DNA of 64,000 nucleotides from an uncultured Clostridia bacterium (GTDB taxonomy: Bacteria > Bacillota > Clostridia > Lachnospirales > CAG-274). The position numbers and the translations under genes were made by a program. Below the pieces are notes generated by a model, which was not told the DNA's origin, ran no database searches, and saw only the letters and a program-made list of their open reading frames with translations. Where the stretch lies: contig CANRHR010000004.1 of NCBI GenBank assembly GCA_947630475.1, positions 112,896 through 176,895 on the forward strand, given 5' to 3'. The stretch's first letter is position 1. The number at the start of each line of letters is the position of its first letter. Below are positions 1 to 8,848 of the stretch, piece by piece.

Positions 1-50
1 CTGTTATGCTTTAATTTTTGTTTATTATCGATATGTTATTGACAGTCTGC

Positions 51-82
51 GGCGTGCCGGTGAAGCTGGCACGCCTTTTTTT
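51..82 (+). terminator. Rho-independent terminator of an upstream gene
   Basis: GGCGTGCC pairs perfectly with GGCACGCC across a 9-nt spacer and is followed by seven T. It should end transcription of a plus-strand gene lying before the window. The 11 bases just before it (39-49, TTGACAGTCTG) are the reverse complement of the left end of the dispersed element described below, so a decayed copy may abut this terminator. Confidence 0.8.
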
Positions 83-130
83 CGGTACAACGAAAATCAA
101 TACAATAACTGTAAAAGGAAGCATTAAATT

Positions 131-1273
131 ATGAAAAAAATCAATTTGACGGCAACGGCTGCCTTTGGCTTGGAAGCTGTTGTAAAAAGAGAAGCCCAAA
201 GCCTTGGCTTTGAAGATATTAATGTGACGGACGGACGTATTAATTTTAAGGGCGATTTTTCATCTCTTATAAGGGCTAATTTAAAGCTGCGTTCGGCTGA
301 CAGAATTTTGTGGGTATTATCTGAATTTGAGGCTGAAAGCTTTGAAGAGCTTTTCCAAGGCGTTAAAAAAATTGATTGGCAGGAAATTTTGCCTATGGAT
401 GCAAATTTTATAATTACAGGAAAATCCGTAAAATCAAAATTATCAAGCGTTCCCGCCTGTCAGTCTGTTGCGCAAAAGGCTGTTATAGAAAAGCTTAAGA
501 CAAAATATAAGATTATGAATTTTCCAAAAACAGGAACAGTTTATAAAATACAGGCAGCTTTTTTAAATAACAAGGTAACTATATCGCTTGATACATCAGG
601 AGAGGCTCTGCACAAAAGAGGGTATAGGCAAACCCAATTTACAGCTCCCATAAAAGAAACTTTGGCGGCGGCGCTGATTGATTTAAGCTACTATAAAAAA
701 GACAGAATACTTCTCGATCCCACCTGCGGCTCTGGAACAATAGCAATAGAAGCGGCTATGCGCTCCAGAAATATTGCCCCGGGTTTGAGCAGAAAATTTG
801 TTTCCGAAAGCTGGGATATTATAGATAAAAAGCTGTGGAAAGAAGAGAGAGCAAAAGCATACAGCGAAATAGAATTTAACTTTATGCCCCAAATTTATGC
901 TTCCGATATCGATGCAAGAGCAATAGAGGCGGCAAAGCATAATGCAAGGCTTGCCGGTGTGGATGACTGTATTTACTTTGAAAATAAAGCATTAAATGAT
1001 GTAAAGCTGCCCGGAGAATACGGGGTTTGCATATGTAATCCCCCATACGCCGAAAGAATGGGAGAGCTTGAGCAGACAGAAGAGCTTTACAAAGATATAG
1101 GCAGGCTTTTTGCTGATGAAAAAACATGGTCGGTTTATGTTATAACCTCTCACGAGGGCTTTGAAAAGCTTTACGGAAAGAGGGCGGATAAAAAAAGAAA
1201 GCTTTTTAACGGCAATGTAAAAACTGATTATTATCAATTTTTTGGACAAAGACCGCCAAAAAGCATAATATGA
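131..1273 (+). CDS. THUMP-domain class I SAM-dependent RNA methyltransferase (RlmL/YpsC type)
   Basis: A 380-residue protein of the family that methylates guanine in 23S rRNA using S-adenosylmethionine. An N-terminal ferredoxin-like/THUMP RNA-binding part (about residues 1-160) precedes a Rossmann methyltransferase domain. The SAM-binding loop is visible in LLDPTCGSGTIAIEAA (near residue 195), and the catalytic motif of N2-guanine methyltransferases in NPPYAERMG (near residue 305). The length fits the single-domain Gram-positive YpsC type rather than the double-length E. coli RlmKL. An AAAGGAA site lies about 10 nt before the ATG. It lies 13 nt upstream of the first gene of the chaperone cluster and may share its transcript. 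The exact target nucleotide cannot be read from sequence. Confidence 0.88.
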   Translation: MKKINLTATAAFGLEAVVKREAQSLGFEDINVTDGRINFKGDFSSLIRANLKLRSADRILWVLSEFEAESFEELFQGVKKIDWQEILPMDANFIITGKSVKSKLSSVPACQSVAQKAVIEKLKTKYKIMNFPKTGTVYKIQAAFLNNKVTISLDTSGEALHKRGYRQTQFTAPIKETLAAALIDLSYYKKDRILLDPTCGSGTIAIEAAMRSRNIAPGLSRKFVSESWDIIDKKLWKEERAKAYSEIEFNFMPQIYASDIDARAIEAAKHNARLAGVDDCIYFENKALNDVKLPGEYGVCICNPPYAERMGELEQTEELYKDIGRLFADEKTWSVYVITSHEGFEKLYGKRADKKRKLFNGNVKTDYYQFFGQRPPKSII

Positions 1274-1286
1274 GGAGTTTGAAATT

Positions 1287-2462
1287 ATGCATCTGAGAGA
1301 TTTGTTTGAATACCCTCTTCCCGTTTTAAAAACTGATGTTGATAAGCTTGCTTTTAATATAAGCGGTATAAGCGAAGGTTTTATAAACATTAAAAATACA
1401 GGCGGAGGAATCCTTAAAGGAGAAATTTTTTCAAACACGGAATGTATAACATTTTCCGAAAAAAATTTTTCCGGCAATAAAATAAAGATAAAATATGAAA
1501 TAAATACAGCTTCATTTTTTGCCGGCGATAGGATTATATCGGAAATAGTTATTATATCCACAGGCGGAGAAAAAGTTATTCCGGTTATTTTAAATGTAAT
1601 GTCAAAGCCTTTTGTTACAGAGGATAAAACGCAGTTGTTTGGCATTAACCAATTTTATGCCTATGCAAAATCAAACCCTATTGAGGCAAGAAGAATATTA
1701 GGCAGCGGCGACTTTATGCTTTGGCTTAATGTAAACGGCTTTGAGCATATGGATATACTTGAGGAAATAATAAACGACCCCAACAAAGAAAGAGCAATAG
1801 ATAATTTTTTTGTTTTATCGGGCATAAAGAAAAAATCTGATATTAAGGTTGAAAAAACAAGCTTTGAGTATAAAATAAAAAATAAGGAGCTTATAAAGGC
1901 TGTTGTTAAAATAAAAAAAATAGGAACAGGATATATAAATGCAAAAGTTTATAAAAGCTTTGATAAGCCTTGGCTTAGGCTTTTTTGCGATAAATTGACA
2001 AGCAGGGATTTTGACGGCAGCCTTAACGGAGAGCTTTATTTTGAAATTGATCCTACATTAGTTGATCGCTCTATTGATGTTGAAGAAATTGTTATAGAAT
2101 CAGAAAAAAAAATAACCGTTAAAATAAGAACTGTTAAGATACCTAAAATTAAAGTCAGGCTTGATAAGCAGTTTTATAATTTTGATGACAGCGGCAGAAT
2201 TTTAATAGATAATTTCAGCGGTACAAATCTTATATTTGAGATAAGATCAAACGACAGCTTTGTAAAATTTGAGGGCGAAAAATATTTTGTAAACGAAAGA
2301 GCAGCGATTCCTTTTAAGGTTAAGCTTGCCGCTTTTACAAAAAACAGACTGGATTTTCGCCGTAAGCCGTTTATCAGCGGCGAAATAGGAATAAAAACAA
2401 ATGTGGGAAAAGAAGTTTTTAGTTTTAATAAAAAGATAATTGCCGGCAGTGATTTTTTGTAA
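1287..2462 (+). CDS. Beta-rich protein of the Hsp70 cluster, unknown function
   Basis: A 391-residue protein with no signal peptide or membrane segment. At least two repeats resemble Ig-like beta-sandwich modules: INIKNTGGGILKG with the strand-rich stretch after it near residue 35, and KIGTGYINAKVYKS near residue 225. A short helical stretch near residues 125-180 lies between them. I recall long clostridial proteins (DUF5717 type) in which such an N-terminal part is joined to a helical-repeat region like the next gene, so this may be the detached front half; that is inference. TGAGGAG lies just before the ATG. It is the first gene of the Hsp70-like cluster, with only 13 nt to the methyltransferase gene before it. 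Confidence 0.6.
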   Translation: MHLRDLFEYPLPVLKTDVDKLAFNISGISEGFINIKNTGGGILKGEIFSNTECITFSEKNFSGNKIKIKYEINTASFFAGDRIISEIVIISTGGEKVIPVILNVMSKPFVTEDKTQLFGINQFYAYAKSNPIEARRILGSGDFMLWLNVNGFEHMDILEEIINDPNKERAIDNFFVLSGIKKKSDIKVEKTSFEYKIKNKELIKAVVKIKKIGTGYINAKVYKSFDKPWLRLFCDKLTSRDFDGSLNGELYFEIDPTLVDRSIDVEEIVIESEKKITVKIRTVKIPKIKVRLDKQFYNFDDSGRILIDNFSGTNLIFEIRSNDSFVKFEGEKYFVNERAAIPFKVKLAAFTKNRLDFRRKPFISGEIGIKTNVGKEVFSFNKKIIAGSDFL

Positions 2463-2535
2463 AAGGCCTATATAATAATTATAATAATTGCGCAGGTTCT
2501 ACGAATATCATTGGCAAAATTGCAGAGGTGTTTTT

Positions 2536-5211
2536 ATGAATAAAGCTTATGCCCTTGCGGATAAAAGCGAGGAGCTTTACAACAATAAAAAAAATGTAAA
2601 CAGAGGCTATAATTTTTTATTTAGATGTCTGGAGCTTTATTTTATCAATAATGATATTAAGATGCTGCAAAGAGGACTTATACGCTCAAGACAGATGCTT
2701 GATGAAAACAGACAGAGTATTTGCTTTGCCCTTTTCTGCTCGCTTTTTGAGATGGAAAGCGGATTTTATGAGCAGTCGCATAAAAGGCTTGATAAAGTAA
2801 AAAAGTATATTAAATACCTTAAAGCCAATGATACAGATAATTATTCGTTTTATTTTTATGTTAAGGTTATGACGGAGCTTTCACAAAATGGGCGCAGAAA
2901 TTATTTTAAATACATTAAGTATCTTCAGGAATGTGATTGTGTATTAAGCAATATTTTTTTGGCGGATATTTATATTCGTATAAAATCTGATTACAGAAGG
3001 ATAGGAGCGCTTTTAAAGTCTGTATATGAGAGCGGAAACAGAAGCAGGCTGTTTTTTATTGTTTTGTTTAAATTTTTTAGCTACAAAAATGAAAATAATC
3101 CGTTTAACGAGCTTTTAACTCCGCTTTTTAAATGGGGCTTGGCAAGAGAGCTGGATTTAAAGGAAATAGCCGAAGCCTGCGCCGATAAGATAAGTGTAGG
3201 TTTTTTCAGCCTTCAGATGTGTTTGAGGCTTTATAAAGCCTATTCGGGGCAAAAAATTTTAAGCGAAACGGTTAAGATGCTTATAAAAAATTATGATTAT
3301 ACAAAAAGCGCTTATCATATTTATAAAGAAGCTGTGGCAAGACAAATAGAAGCATCTCAGCTGATACCGTTTCTTGTAAAAACAAGTTTTAAGCTTGGCA
3401 TAGAAGATATTGGAATTTATCCGATACAAAAATATCTTCACTCAGAGTATGCCCAAGAGGAGATAAAAGCTTTTGTTTATCATATTATTCTTAAAGACGC
3501 AAAGTATGCGGTTCTTCTTGAAGAATATGAGAATGAAATAATAAGCTTTGGATTAAATGCATTCTCTATGGGCTACAGAGGAAGATATTATTTCAGTCTT
3601 TATAAATTTATTACCGACAGGGCTGAAAAATATAAAATTTCAGACGGATTATGCAGTGAAATATTCAGAATACTTTACCCTTTTTCTTTTATATATGAGG
3701 TTGAAACAGATAACAAAAAAGCGGCTTATATAAAAATAAAACATAAGGATATAAACAAAATGTCCGCTTACAGCCTTACAAACGGCAAAGCTCTTATAAG
3801 TGCGCTGAGCGATAATTTTACTTGTTATCTTTTGGATAAAGAAAATAAGGAGATTTTAACCGGAAATTTTGTATGTAAAAAACTGGTTCAAAACACAGAT
3901 TTTAATTTTTATTTTAAGCTTTATAAAAAAAATTATACAGATGAAAATATTATTCTGTTTCTTGCAAAAAATTTTCCCGCATATAATGAAAATGAGGCTG
4001 TGGATATTTTAAAGAGAGCTTACAAAATAAAAGGAATATCAAAAAGCCTTAAGGTAAAAACAGCGTTTAGGCTTGGCAGTATTTTTTATGCGGAAGATAA
4101 AAAAAATGAAGCTATGGAATATTTTAAGGCGGTAGATCTTAATTATATAAGCGCATCGAACGCCGAAAGGCTTTTGTATATTTTTGCGGAAAATAATGAA
4201 TTTCAGTCTGCCGTAAACGCTTTGATAAAAAAGCCCGCCCTTTTTGGAGAAAAGATATTGTTTTTTACAATTAAAAAAATTGCGCAGGATAAAAGCTTTA
4301 ACGCAAGCATAAGCCCTTTTGCATATAAGCTGCTTATAAACGGAAAATATGACAAAAGCTTTGTAGAGGCTGTAAACGACGGCTACAACACTAGTATAGG
4401 CGGATGGATGGCTTTAAGCCAAAGCCTTAATAAGCTTAAGCTCCCAAACAGAAGAATAGACGAAAGAATTTTAAAACTAAGCATTATAACAGGAGAGCTT
4501 GACGAAAAAACGGAAGATATTTTCAGAGCTTTTTATTATGCCGAGCCAAAAAGCGAAACCACTGCCGATTTTATTTATTTTTTATGCTATAAGGTTATTA
4601 TAGAAAATAAGAAGCTTAGCACAGAAACGCTGAAAATTTTGGAAAGAGAATTTAAAAAAAGCAAAAATGCCGTAATTGCCGCCGCAGTTTCAAATATTTA
4701 TATTAATCAGGCGGTTACAACAGATAATTTTTATGATATAATAGAAGAAATAAAGGAAATTTTTGAGAAAAATGAAATAAGCTTTCCCAATTTTTCAAAA
4801 ACTAAAGACAAAGCATTTCATAATTCGTATATAGATAAATACAAAGCCTTTTGCTACAGAGCCCCGGCCGGAAGAGAAATATATATATGCTACAAGAGAA
4901 ATGAAAACGGCAGGCTTATAAAACGCAGAATGAAATATTTTAAATTTGGGCTTTATATTTTATGCCTAAGTGTTTTCAGCGGCGAAAAAATAGAATATTA
5001 CTTCAGCGAGCAGCGTGAAAAAGGAAGTATTCAGACTGCGCCGGAAGTTTTTGTCAATTCCGATGAAAATTTTTATCCCGAATATGATGACGAATTTTTT
5101 AAAATCAATTCTGCTTTTGTTAATCAGGGCATGGCAAAATATGACAGAGTAGAGGCGTTTATTTCAGAAAGAATTTTAAACGAAACGGATATAAAGGGCA
5201 GACTTTTATAA
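2536..5211 (+). CDS. Large helical-repeat protein of the Hsp70 cluster (DUF5717-like)
   Basis: An 891-residue, Lys/Glu/Tyr-rich protein built mostly of amphipathic helix pairs, for example around residues 10-120 and again 440-640, as expected for a TPR-like superhelix. The last 90 residues change character (FKFGLYILCLSVFSGE, then an acidic stretch with YPEYDDEFF) and look like a separate small domain. Start chosen at the ATG with AGAGGTG 5 nt upstream, not at an in-frame TTG 48 nt earlier that has no ribosome site. The overall look matches DUF5717-type proteins that I recall beside Hsp70 genes in Clostridia; no function is established. By context it could be a scaffold or client-binding partner of the chaperones that follow. 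Confidence 0.65.
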   Translation: MNKAYALADKSEELYNNKKNVNRGYNFLFRCLELYFINNDIKMLQRGLIRSRQMLDENRQSICFALFCSLFEMESGFYEQSHKRLDKVKKYIKYLKANDTDNYSFYFYVKVMTELSQNGRRNYFKYIKYLQECDCVLSNIFLADIYIRIKSDYRRIGALLKSVYESGNRSRLFFIVLFKFFSYKNENNPFNELLTPLFKWGLARELDLKEIAEACADKISVGFFSLQMCLRLYKAYSGQKILSETVKMLIKNYDYTKSAYHIYKEAVARQIEASQLIPFLVKTSFKLGIEDIGIYPIQKYLHSEYAQEEIKAFVYHIILKDAKYAVLLEEYENEIISFGLNAFSMGYRGRYYFSLYKFITDRAEKYKISDGLCSEIFRILYPFSFIYEVETDNKKAAYIKIKHKDINKMSAYSLTNGKALISALSDNFTCYLLDKENKEILTGNFVCKKLVQNTDFNFYFKLYKKNYTDENIILFLAKNFPAYNENEAVDILKRAYKIKGISKSLKVKTAFRLGSIFYAEDKKNEAMEYFKAVDLNYISASNAERLLYIFAENNEFQSAVNALIKKPALFGEKILFFTIKKIAQDKSFNASISPFAYKLLINGKYDKSFVEAVNDGYNTSIGGWMALSQSLNKLKLPNRRIDERILKLSIITGELDEKTEDIFRAFYYAEPKSETTADFIYFLCYKVIIENKKLSTETLKILEREFKKSKNAVIAAAVSNIYINQAVTTDNFYDIIEEIKEIFEKNEISFPNFSKTKDKAFHNSYIDKYKAFCYRAPAGREIYICYKRNENGRLIKRRMKYFKFGLYILCLSVFSGEKIEYYFSEQREKGSIQTAPEVFVNSDENFYPEYDDEFFKINSAFVNQGMAKYDRVEAFISERILNETDIKGRLL

Positions 5212-5227
5212 AGTTGCTGAGCGTCAA

Positions 5228-5253
5228 AAAGCCGAAGCCATTCCGTCGGCTTT
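5228..5253 (+). terminator. Hairpin between the helical-repeat gene and the first Hsp70 gene
   Basis: AAAGCCGA and TCGGCTTT form an 8-bp stem with a 10-nt loop, 16 nt after the stop codon. No T-run follows, so it is more likely a weak or partial terminator, or an mRNA-stabilising hairpin, inside one transcript. Confidence 0.35.
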
Positions 5254-5326
5254 AGATTATTAAAAAATAATTATTTTACAGGTGAATTTATACCTAATTT
5301 TATATTACCAAGGAGGATTTTCTGCA

Positions 5327-7003
5327 ATGGGTACATTAGGTCTTGATTTAGAAAGAGGTTTATTTTTGGGAATAGACTTTGGCACAACAAACAGTGTTGT
5401 AAGCATATATAATTTTAAGGATGGTCAGGCACAGACCATTCCTATTGACGGAAGCAATATATTTCCTACAGCGATACAGTTTGAAACGGACCCGGAGGAC
5501 GAAAACAAGCTTTCAAGGGTTTTTGGAATACAGGCAAAGGAGGCTGCCGTAATATATCCTCAAAGCACAATACTTTCGATAAAAAGACTGCTTGGCTCTG
5601 ATGAGGATATAGTTGTCGGCGTTGATGATAAGGAATATAAATTTAAACCGCAGCAGGTAGCGGGTGAAATTCTTTCTTATTTAAAGCAAAAGGCTGATGA
5701 ATATGCTCAGCAGGAGCTTAATTTAAACGGAGAATTTTCGGGCTGTGTTATAACCGTACCCGCAAACTCAACAGATAAGCAAAAAAAGATGACCAAAGAA
5801 GCGGCTGTATTTGCAGGCTTCGATGAGCAGAATGTTTATCTGCGCCTTGAGCCTGCCGCCGCAGCAATAAGCTACGCAGTAAATGAGAGAAAGGATAAAA
5901 AGGTTTTGGTTTATGACTTTGGCGGAGGAACCTTTGATGCCTGTATACTTGAGATTAAAATGGATGAAAATGAGGAGCCTAATATTTCTATTTTAAGCAC
6001 TTACGGCGACAATAATTTGGGCGGAAACGATGTTGATAAGCTTGTTGCCGATATGATTTACGAAGAATTTAAAAACCTTACAGATGAAGAAATAGATCTT
6101 TTTGATGAAGATGCCGATGACGGGGTATCAAAAAGGCAAAAAAAGGTTGCCCTTGTAAGGCTTAATCAAGTAGCAAACCAAGCTAAGGAAAGGCTTTCAG
6201 CCGCAAAGAGCACAAAGGTTGTTTTGGCGCCGTTTATTCAGGAGCCTAAAATTGTAAATCTCAATATGGAGATTACAAGAGAAGCTTTTATGAATCATAA
6301 AAGAGTAAATAAGCTTGGCGACAGCGATGAAGTATTTGAAAAATTTGAAGGCAAAACCATATCCGATATGATAGATATTACCTTAAGCTGTATAGATAAA
6401 TCTCTTGAGGCGGCAGGAATAAAGGCTGAAGATATTGACGAAGTATTTTTGGTTGGCGGAAGTTCATCTATTCCTATAATAAGCGAAAAAATAAGACAAA
6501 AATTTGGAAAAGATCCCTTTAAATCAAAAATAAGCCCTGCTTTAAGCATATCTCAAGGAGCGGCTCAGTACTGCAACATGATTATGACGCCTACCGTAAA
6601 AGGACCGTCTATTCAAGAAAAAACTATCCATCCGCTTGGGCTTGAGATTGCGGGAAGAAGATTTATGGAAATAGTTTCAAGCGGTATGGATATACCTAAA
6701 GACGGGCTTAAAATAGAAGCGCAGGAGCCTCTTATAACAAATTTTGATAATGTTACAAGCATGGCTATCGTCGTTTATGAAAATACAGCGCCTGATGGCT
6801 CAAAAGAGGTTAAATTTGTAAATGCCGAAGGTATGAAAAGGCTTGCGGGAACTTCATTAAGAGGAATACCTCAGGCTGAGAGGGGTAAGGAAAAGGTTAA
6901 GGTTATTTTTAATGTAGGTCAGGACAATATGCTTAAGGTTACGGCGCAGAGTATGTCAACAGACGGTGTTGTAACAGAGCTTAGCGTTGATGATTTGTAT
7001 TGA
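5327..7003 (+). CDS. Hsp70/DnaK-like chaperone, first of three, lacking the lid
   Basis: A 558-residue Hsp70 with an intact actin-like ATPase. The phosphate-1 loop is GIDFGTTNS (residues 15-23), the RLEPAAAAI segment carries the conserved Glu, phosphate-2 is VYDFGGGTFDA and the adenosine motif is FLVGGSSSIP. After about residue 420 comes a DnaK-like beta substrate-binding domain (GIPQAERGKEKVKVIF), and the protein ends there (SVDDLY) with no helical lid. DnaK is typically 600-640 residues. The ATG after AAGGAGG is preferred to a GTG 45 nt upstream. It should bind and release peptides in an ATP cycle in the cytoplasm, but without a lid its substrate hold may be loose or aimed at folded partners. 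It is not the housekeeping dnaK, since no dnaJ, grpE or hrcA genes adjoin. Confidence 0.88.
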   Translation: MGTLGLDLERGLFLGIDFGTTNSVVSIYNFKDGQAQTIPIDGSNIFPTAIQFETDPEDENKLSRVFGIQAKEAAVIYPQSTILSIKRLLGSDEDIVVGVDDKEYKFKPQQVAGEILSYLKQKADEYAQQELNLNGEFSGCVITVPANSTDKQKKMTKEAAVFAGFDEQNVYLRLEPAAAAISYAVNERKDKKVLVYDFGGGTFDACILEIKMDENEEPNISILSTYGDNNLGGNDVDKLVADMIYEEFKNLTDEEIDLFDEDADDGVSKRQKKVALVRLNQVANQAKERLSAAKSTKVVLAPFIQEPKIVNLNMEITREAFMNHKRVNKLGDSDEVFEKFEGKTISDMIDITLSCIDKSLEAAGIKAEDIDEVFLVGGSSSIPIISEKIRQKFGKDPFKSKISPALSISQGAAQYCNMIMTPTVKGPSIQEKTIHPLGLEIAGRRFMEIVSSGMDIPKDGLKIEAQEPLITNFDNVTSMAIVVYENTAPDGSKEVKFVNAEGMKRLAGTSLRGIPQAERGKEKVKVIFNVGQDNMLKVTAQSMSTDGVVTELSVDDLY

Positions 7004-7081
7004 TACGGATATTTCAGACTGTCAAAAGACTTATTTTTTCAATTTATATTGCCGTAATTAAAAATATGCAGGGGGAATAAT

Positions 7082-8839
7082 ATGCTGAAATCACCTGTAA
7101 AAATAGACGAGGGGTTTAAATATGAATATAGCTGTATTTTTGCCGAAGCTGAAAAAATAAAAATTAATTTTTTAAATGAGCAGAAAAAATATATAATCGA
7201 TTCTTTGGAACAAATAAAGCGCTCTATTTTTGTAAAGCTCATAGAATGTGTAAAAAAGGATGATAGACTTCCTTCTTTTGATGAAAAAATTTATGATTAT
7301 TATTATGAGCTTATTATGCGGTATAAAAAGGCTGTCGCCATATATGACGGCAGCAGCTTCAAGCTTGTTTCAAAAGATGTTATAAGGCTTTTGGACGGAC
7401 TTAATTCTGTTTTAAAATCCAGAATAAGCCAATTTGAAGAAATTTACAGCGTTGTTGAATACAGATATGGCAAAGACAGTTTTTCAAACCCCGTTTACAC
7501 CGAAAAACAGAGCATTGTCGAAAAATTTATAGCCAATATTGGAAAAGACCTTGATAATTTTGATTTTGATGATTTTGCCAAGGTCTGTTTGTGCTGTGAT
7601 GATATAAATAAAGAATTTAACGATAGGTTTTATGATAAAATCAATCTCTGCTTTAACGATAATCTTAAGAAGTGTATCGCTTTGTTAAACGACATAGAAA
7701 AAAGAGATGTCACTGCTTTTTATTTTGAAGCAATAAAAGAAGAAAATGAAATTTTAGGCTCTGTTATAAGGATTCAGGCTGATGCTCTGGAAAAGGCGCC
7801 TCAGAGCGCCTTTGAAGAAAGTCTGATACAAAGCATACTTTTTCAGTTGAGAGATGCTTACCAGCATATAAATAAACACGTTGATTCTGTGCTGGAAAAA
7901 TTTTCTCATTTCGACAAAAAACCAAAATTTGAAAAGATTAAGCTTGATAAATTTGATATTGTTGGCGACAAAATATCACAAAAAAATATTTTTGATGAAA
8001 ATATTAAGCCGTTAAGGGCGCAGTTTGCCGAAACGGTTTCAAATATACTTAAAAACATAAGCTCTGGCGGAAGCGAAACTTTTGAAGAAATAAAAAGCTC
8101 TTTTGAGAGATGTTTTATGCTTTGCGAAAGAATTAAAAAAATATTTACGGAAATAAATGCTTTTTATGACGATATCAGATTTGAGCTTGAAAAAAGCGAA
8201 GAAAAGGCTATTCTTTTGGGCATTTACGATACTGTTAAAATTAAGGTGGAAAGCCTTGATGAAGGGCTTAATTTTCTTAAGCTTGATGCAGAGGAAATAT
8301 TAAACGGCGCCAAAGATGGTTTTGAGCTTAATGAAAGAGAAAAAAAGAAAATTTCCGGCGATGTGTTTGATGATTTTATTTTAAACTCAAACGCAAAAGA
8401 GCTTGATGAACAAACGATGACAAAACTAACAGAGCTTTTTAGTTGTAAGCTTAAAAGCAATAAAGCCGGCATTCTTGAAAAAGCGGATAAAAGAATTATG
8501 CTTTTTAAAAGAGAACAGCTTTTATTTGAAATAACCACATTTGAAGAAATTATGAATTATTCGATATCAAGACTAAGACAAAGCGAAAGCTTAAGCGTTA
8601 AAGAATATGTGGCGGCGGTTGATTTTGCCGTTAAAAGCATAGACAACTGCCTTGAAGAATTTGGCATAAGCATTATAAGACCTGCCTCGCATCAGATGTT
8701 TAACGGAAAAGAACACGAAGTTTTGATGGCTGAAAAAAGCGTTGACTTCAGCAAAGGTGAAATAATAAGAGTTATGAACAGCGGCTTTAAGGAAAAAGAC
8801 CGTGTCATTATAAGAGCCAATGTTATTGCGGCTAAATAG
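7082..8839 (+). CDS. Long helical protein with a C-terminal GrpE-like domain
   Basis: A 585-residue protein, largely alpha-helical and coiled-coil in residues 1-480. The last ~100 residues resemble the nucleotide exchange factor GrpE: a helical segment (YVAAVDFAVKSIDNCLEEFG) followed by the beta-domain, FNGKEHEVLM...KGEIIRVMNSGFKEKDRVII...AK (residues about 540-585). This parallels the FDPxLHEAV...GxVxxxxxKGYxLxDRxxRxAxVxVAK pattern of GrpE. GrpE itself is about 200 residues, so this is a greatly enlarged version. Placed between Hsp70 genes, it probably releases ADP from one or more of them while its long helical part binds other components. The start ATG follows a GGGGG-rich site. The GrpE assignment rests on my motif comparison only. 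Confidence 0.72.
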   Translation: MLKSPVKIDEGFKYEYSCIFAEAEKIKINFLNEQKKYIIDSLEQIKRSIFVKLIECVKKDDRLPSFDEKIYDYYYELIMRYKKAVAIYDGSSFKLVSKDVIRLLDGLNSVLKSRISQFEEIYSVVEYRYGKDSFSNPVYTEKQSIVEKFIANIGKDLDNFDFDDFAKVCLCCDDINKEFNDRFYDKINLCFNDNLKKCIALLNDIEKRDVTAFYFEAIKEENEILGSVIRIQADALEKAPQSAFEESLIQSILFQLRDAYQHINKHVDSVLEKFSHFDKKPKFEKIKLDKFDIVGDKISQKNIFDENIKPLRAQFAETVSNILKNISSGGSETFEEIKSSFERCFMLCERIKKIFTEINAFYDDIRFELEKSEEKAILLGIYDTVKIKVESLDEGLNFLKLDAEEILNGAKDGFELNEREKKKISGDVFDDFILNSNAKELDEQTMTKLTELFSCKLKSNKAGILEKADKRIMLFKREQLLFEITTFEEIMNYSISRLRQSESLSVKEYVAAVDFAVKSIDNCLEEFGISIIRPASHQMFNGKEHEVLMAEKSVDFSKGEIIRVMNSGFKEKDRVIIRANVIAAK

Positions 8840-8848
8840 GTGATGGGT

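Noticed and set aside
39..67. TTGACA as a -35 box
   Set aside because: No -10-like sequence at 16-18 bp; the hexamer lies in a terminator flank and matches the element end tag better.
992..1645. 217-codon minus-strand ORF
   Set aside because: Shadow of the methyltransferase and next gene; no ribosome site and no recognisable domain, while the plus strand encodes clear families.
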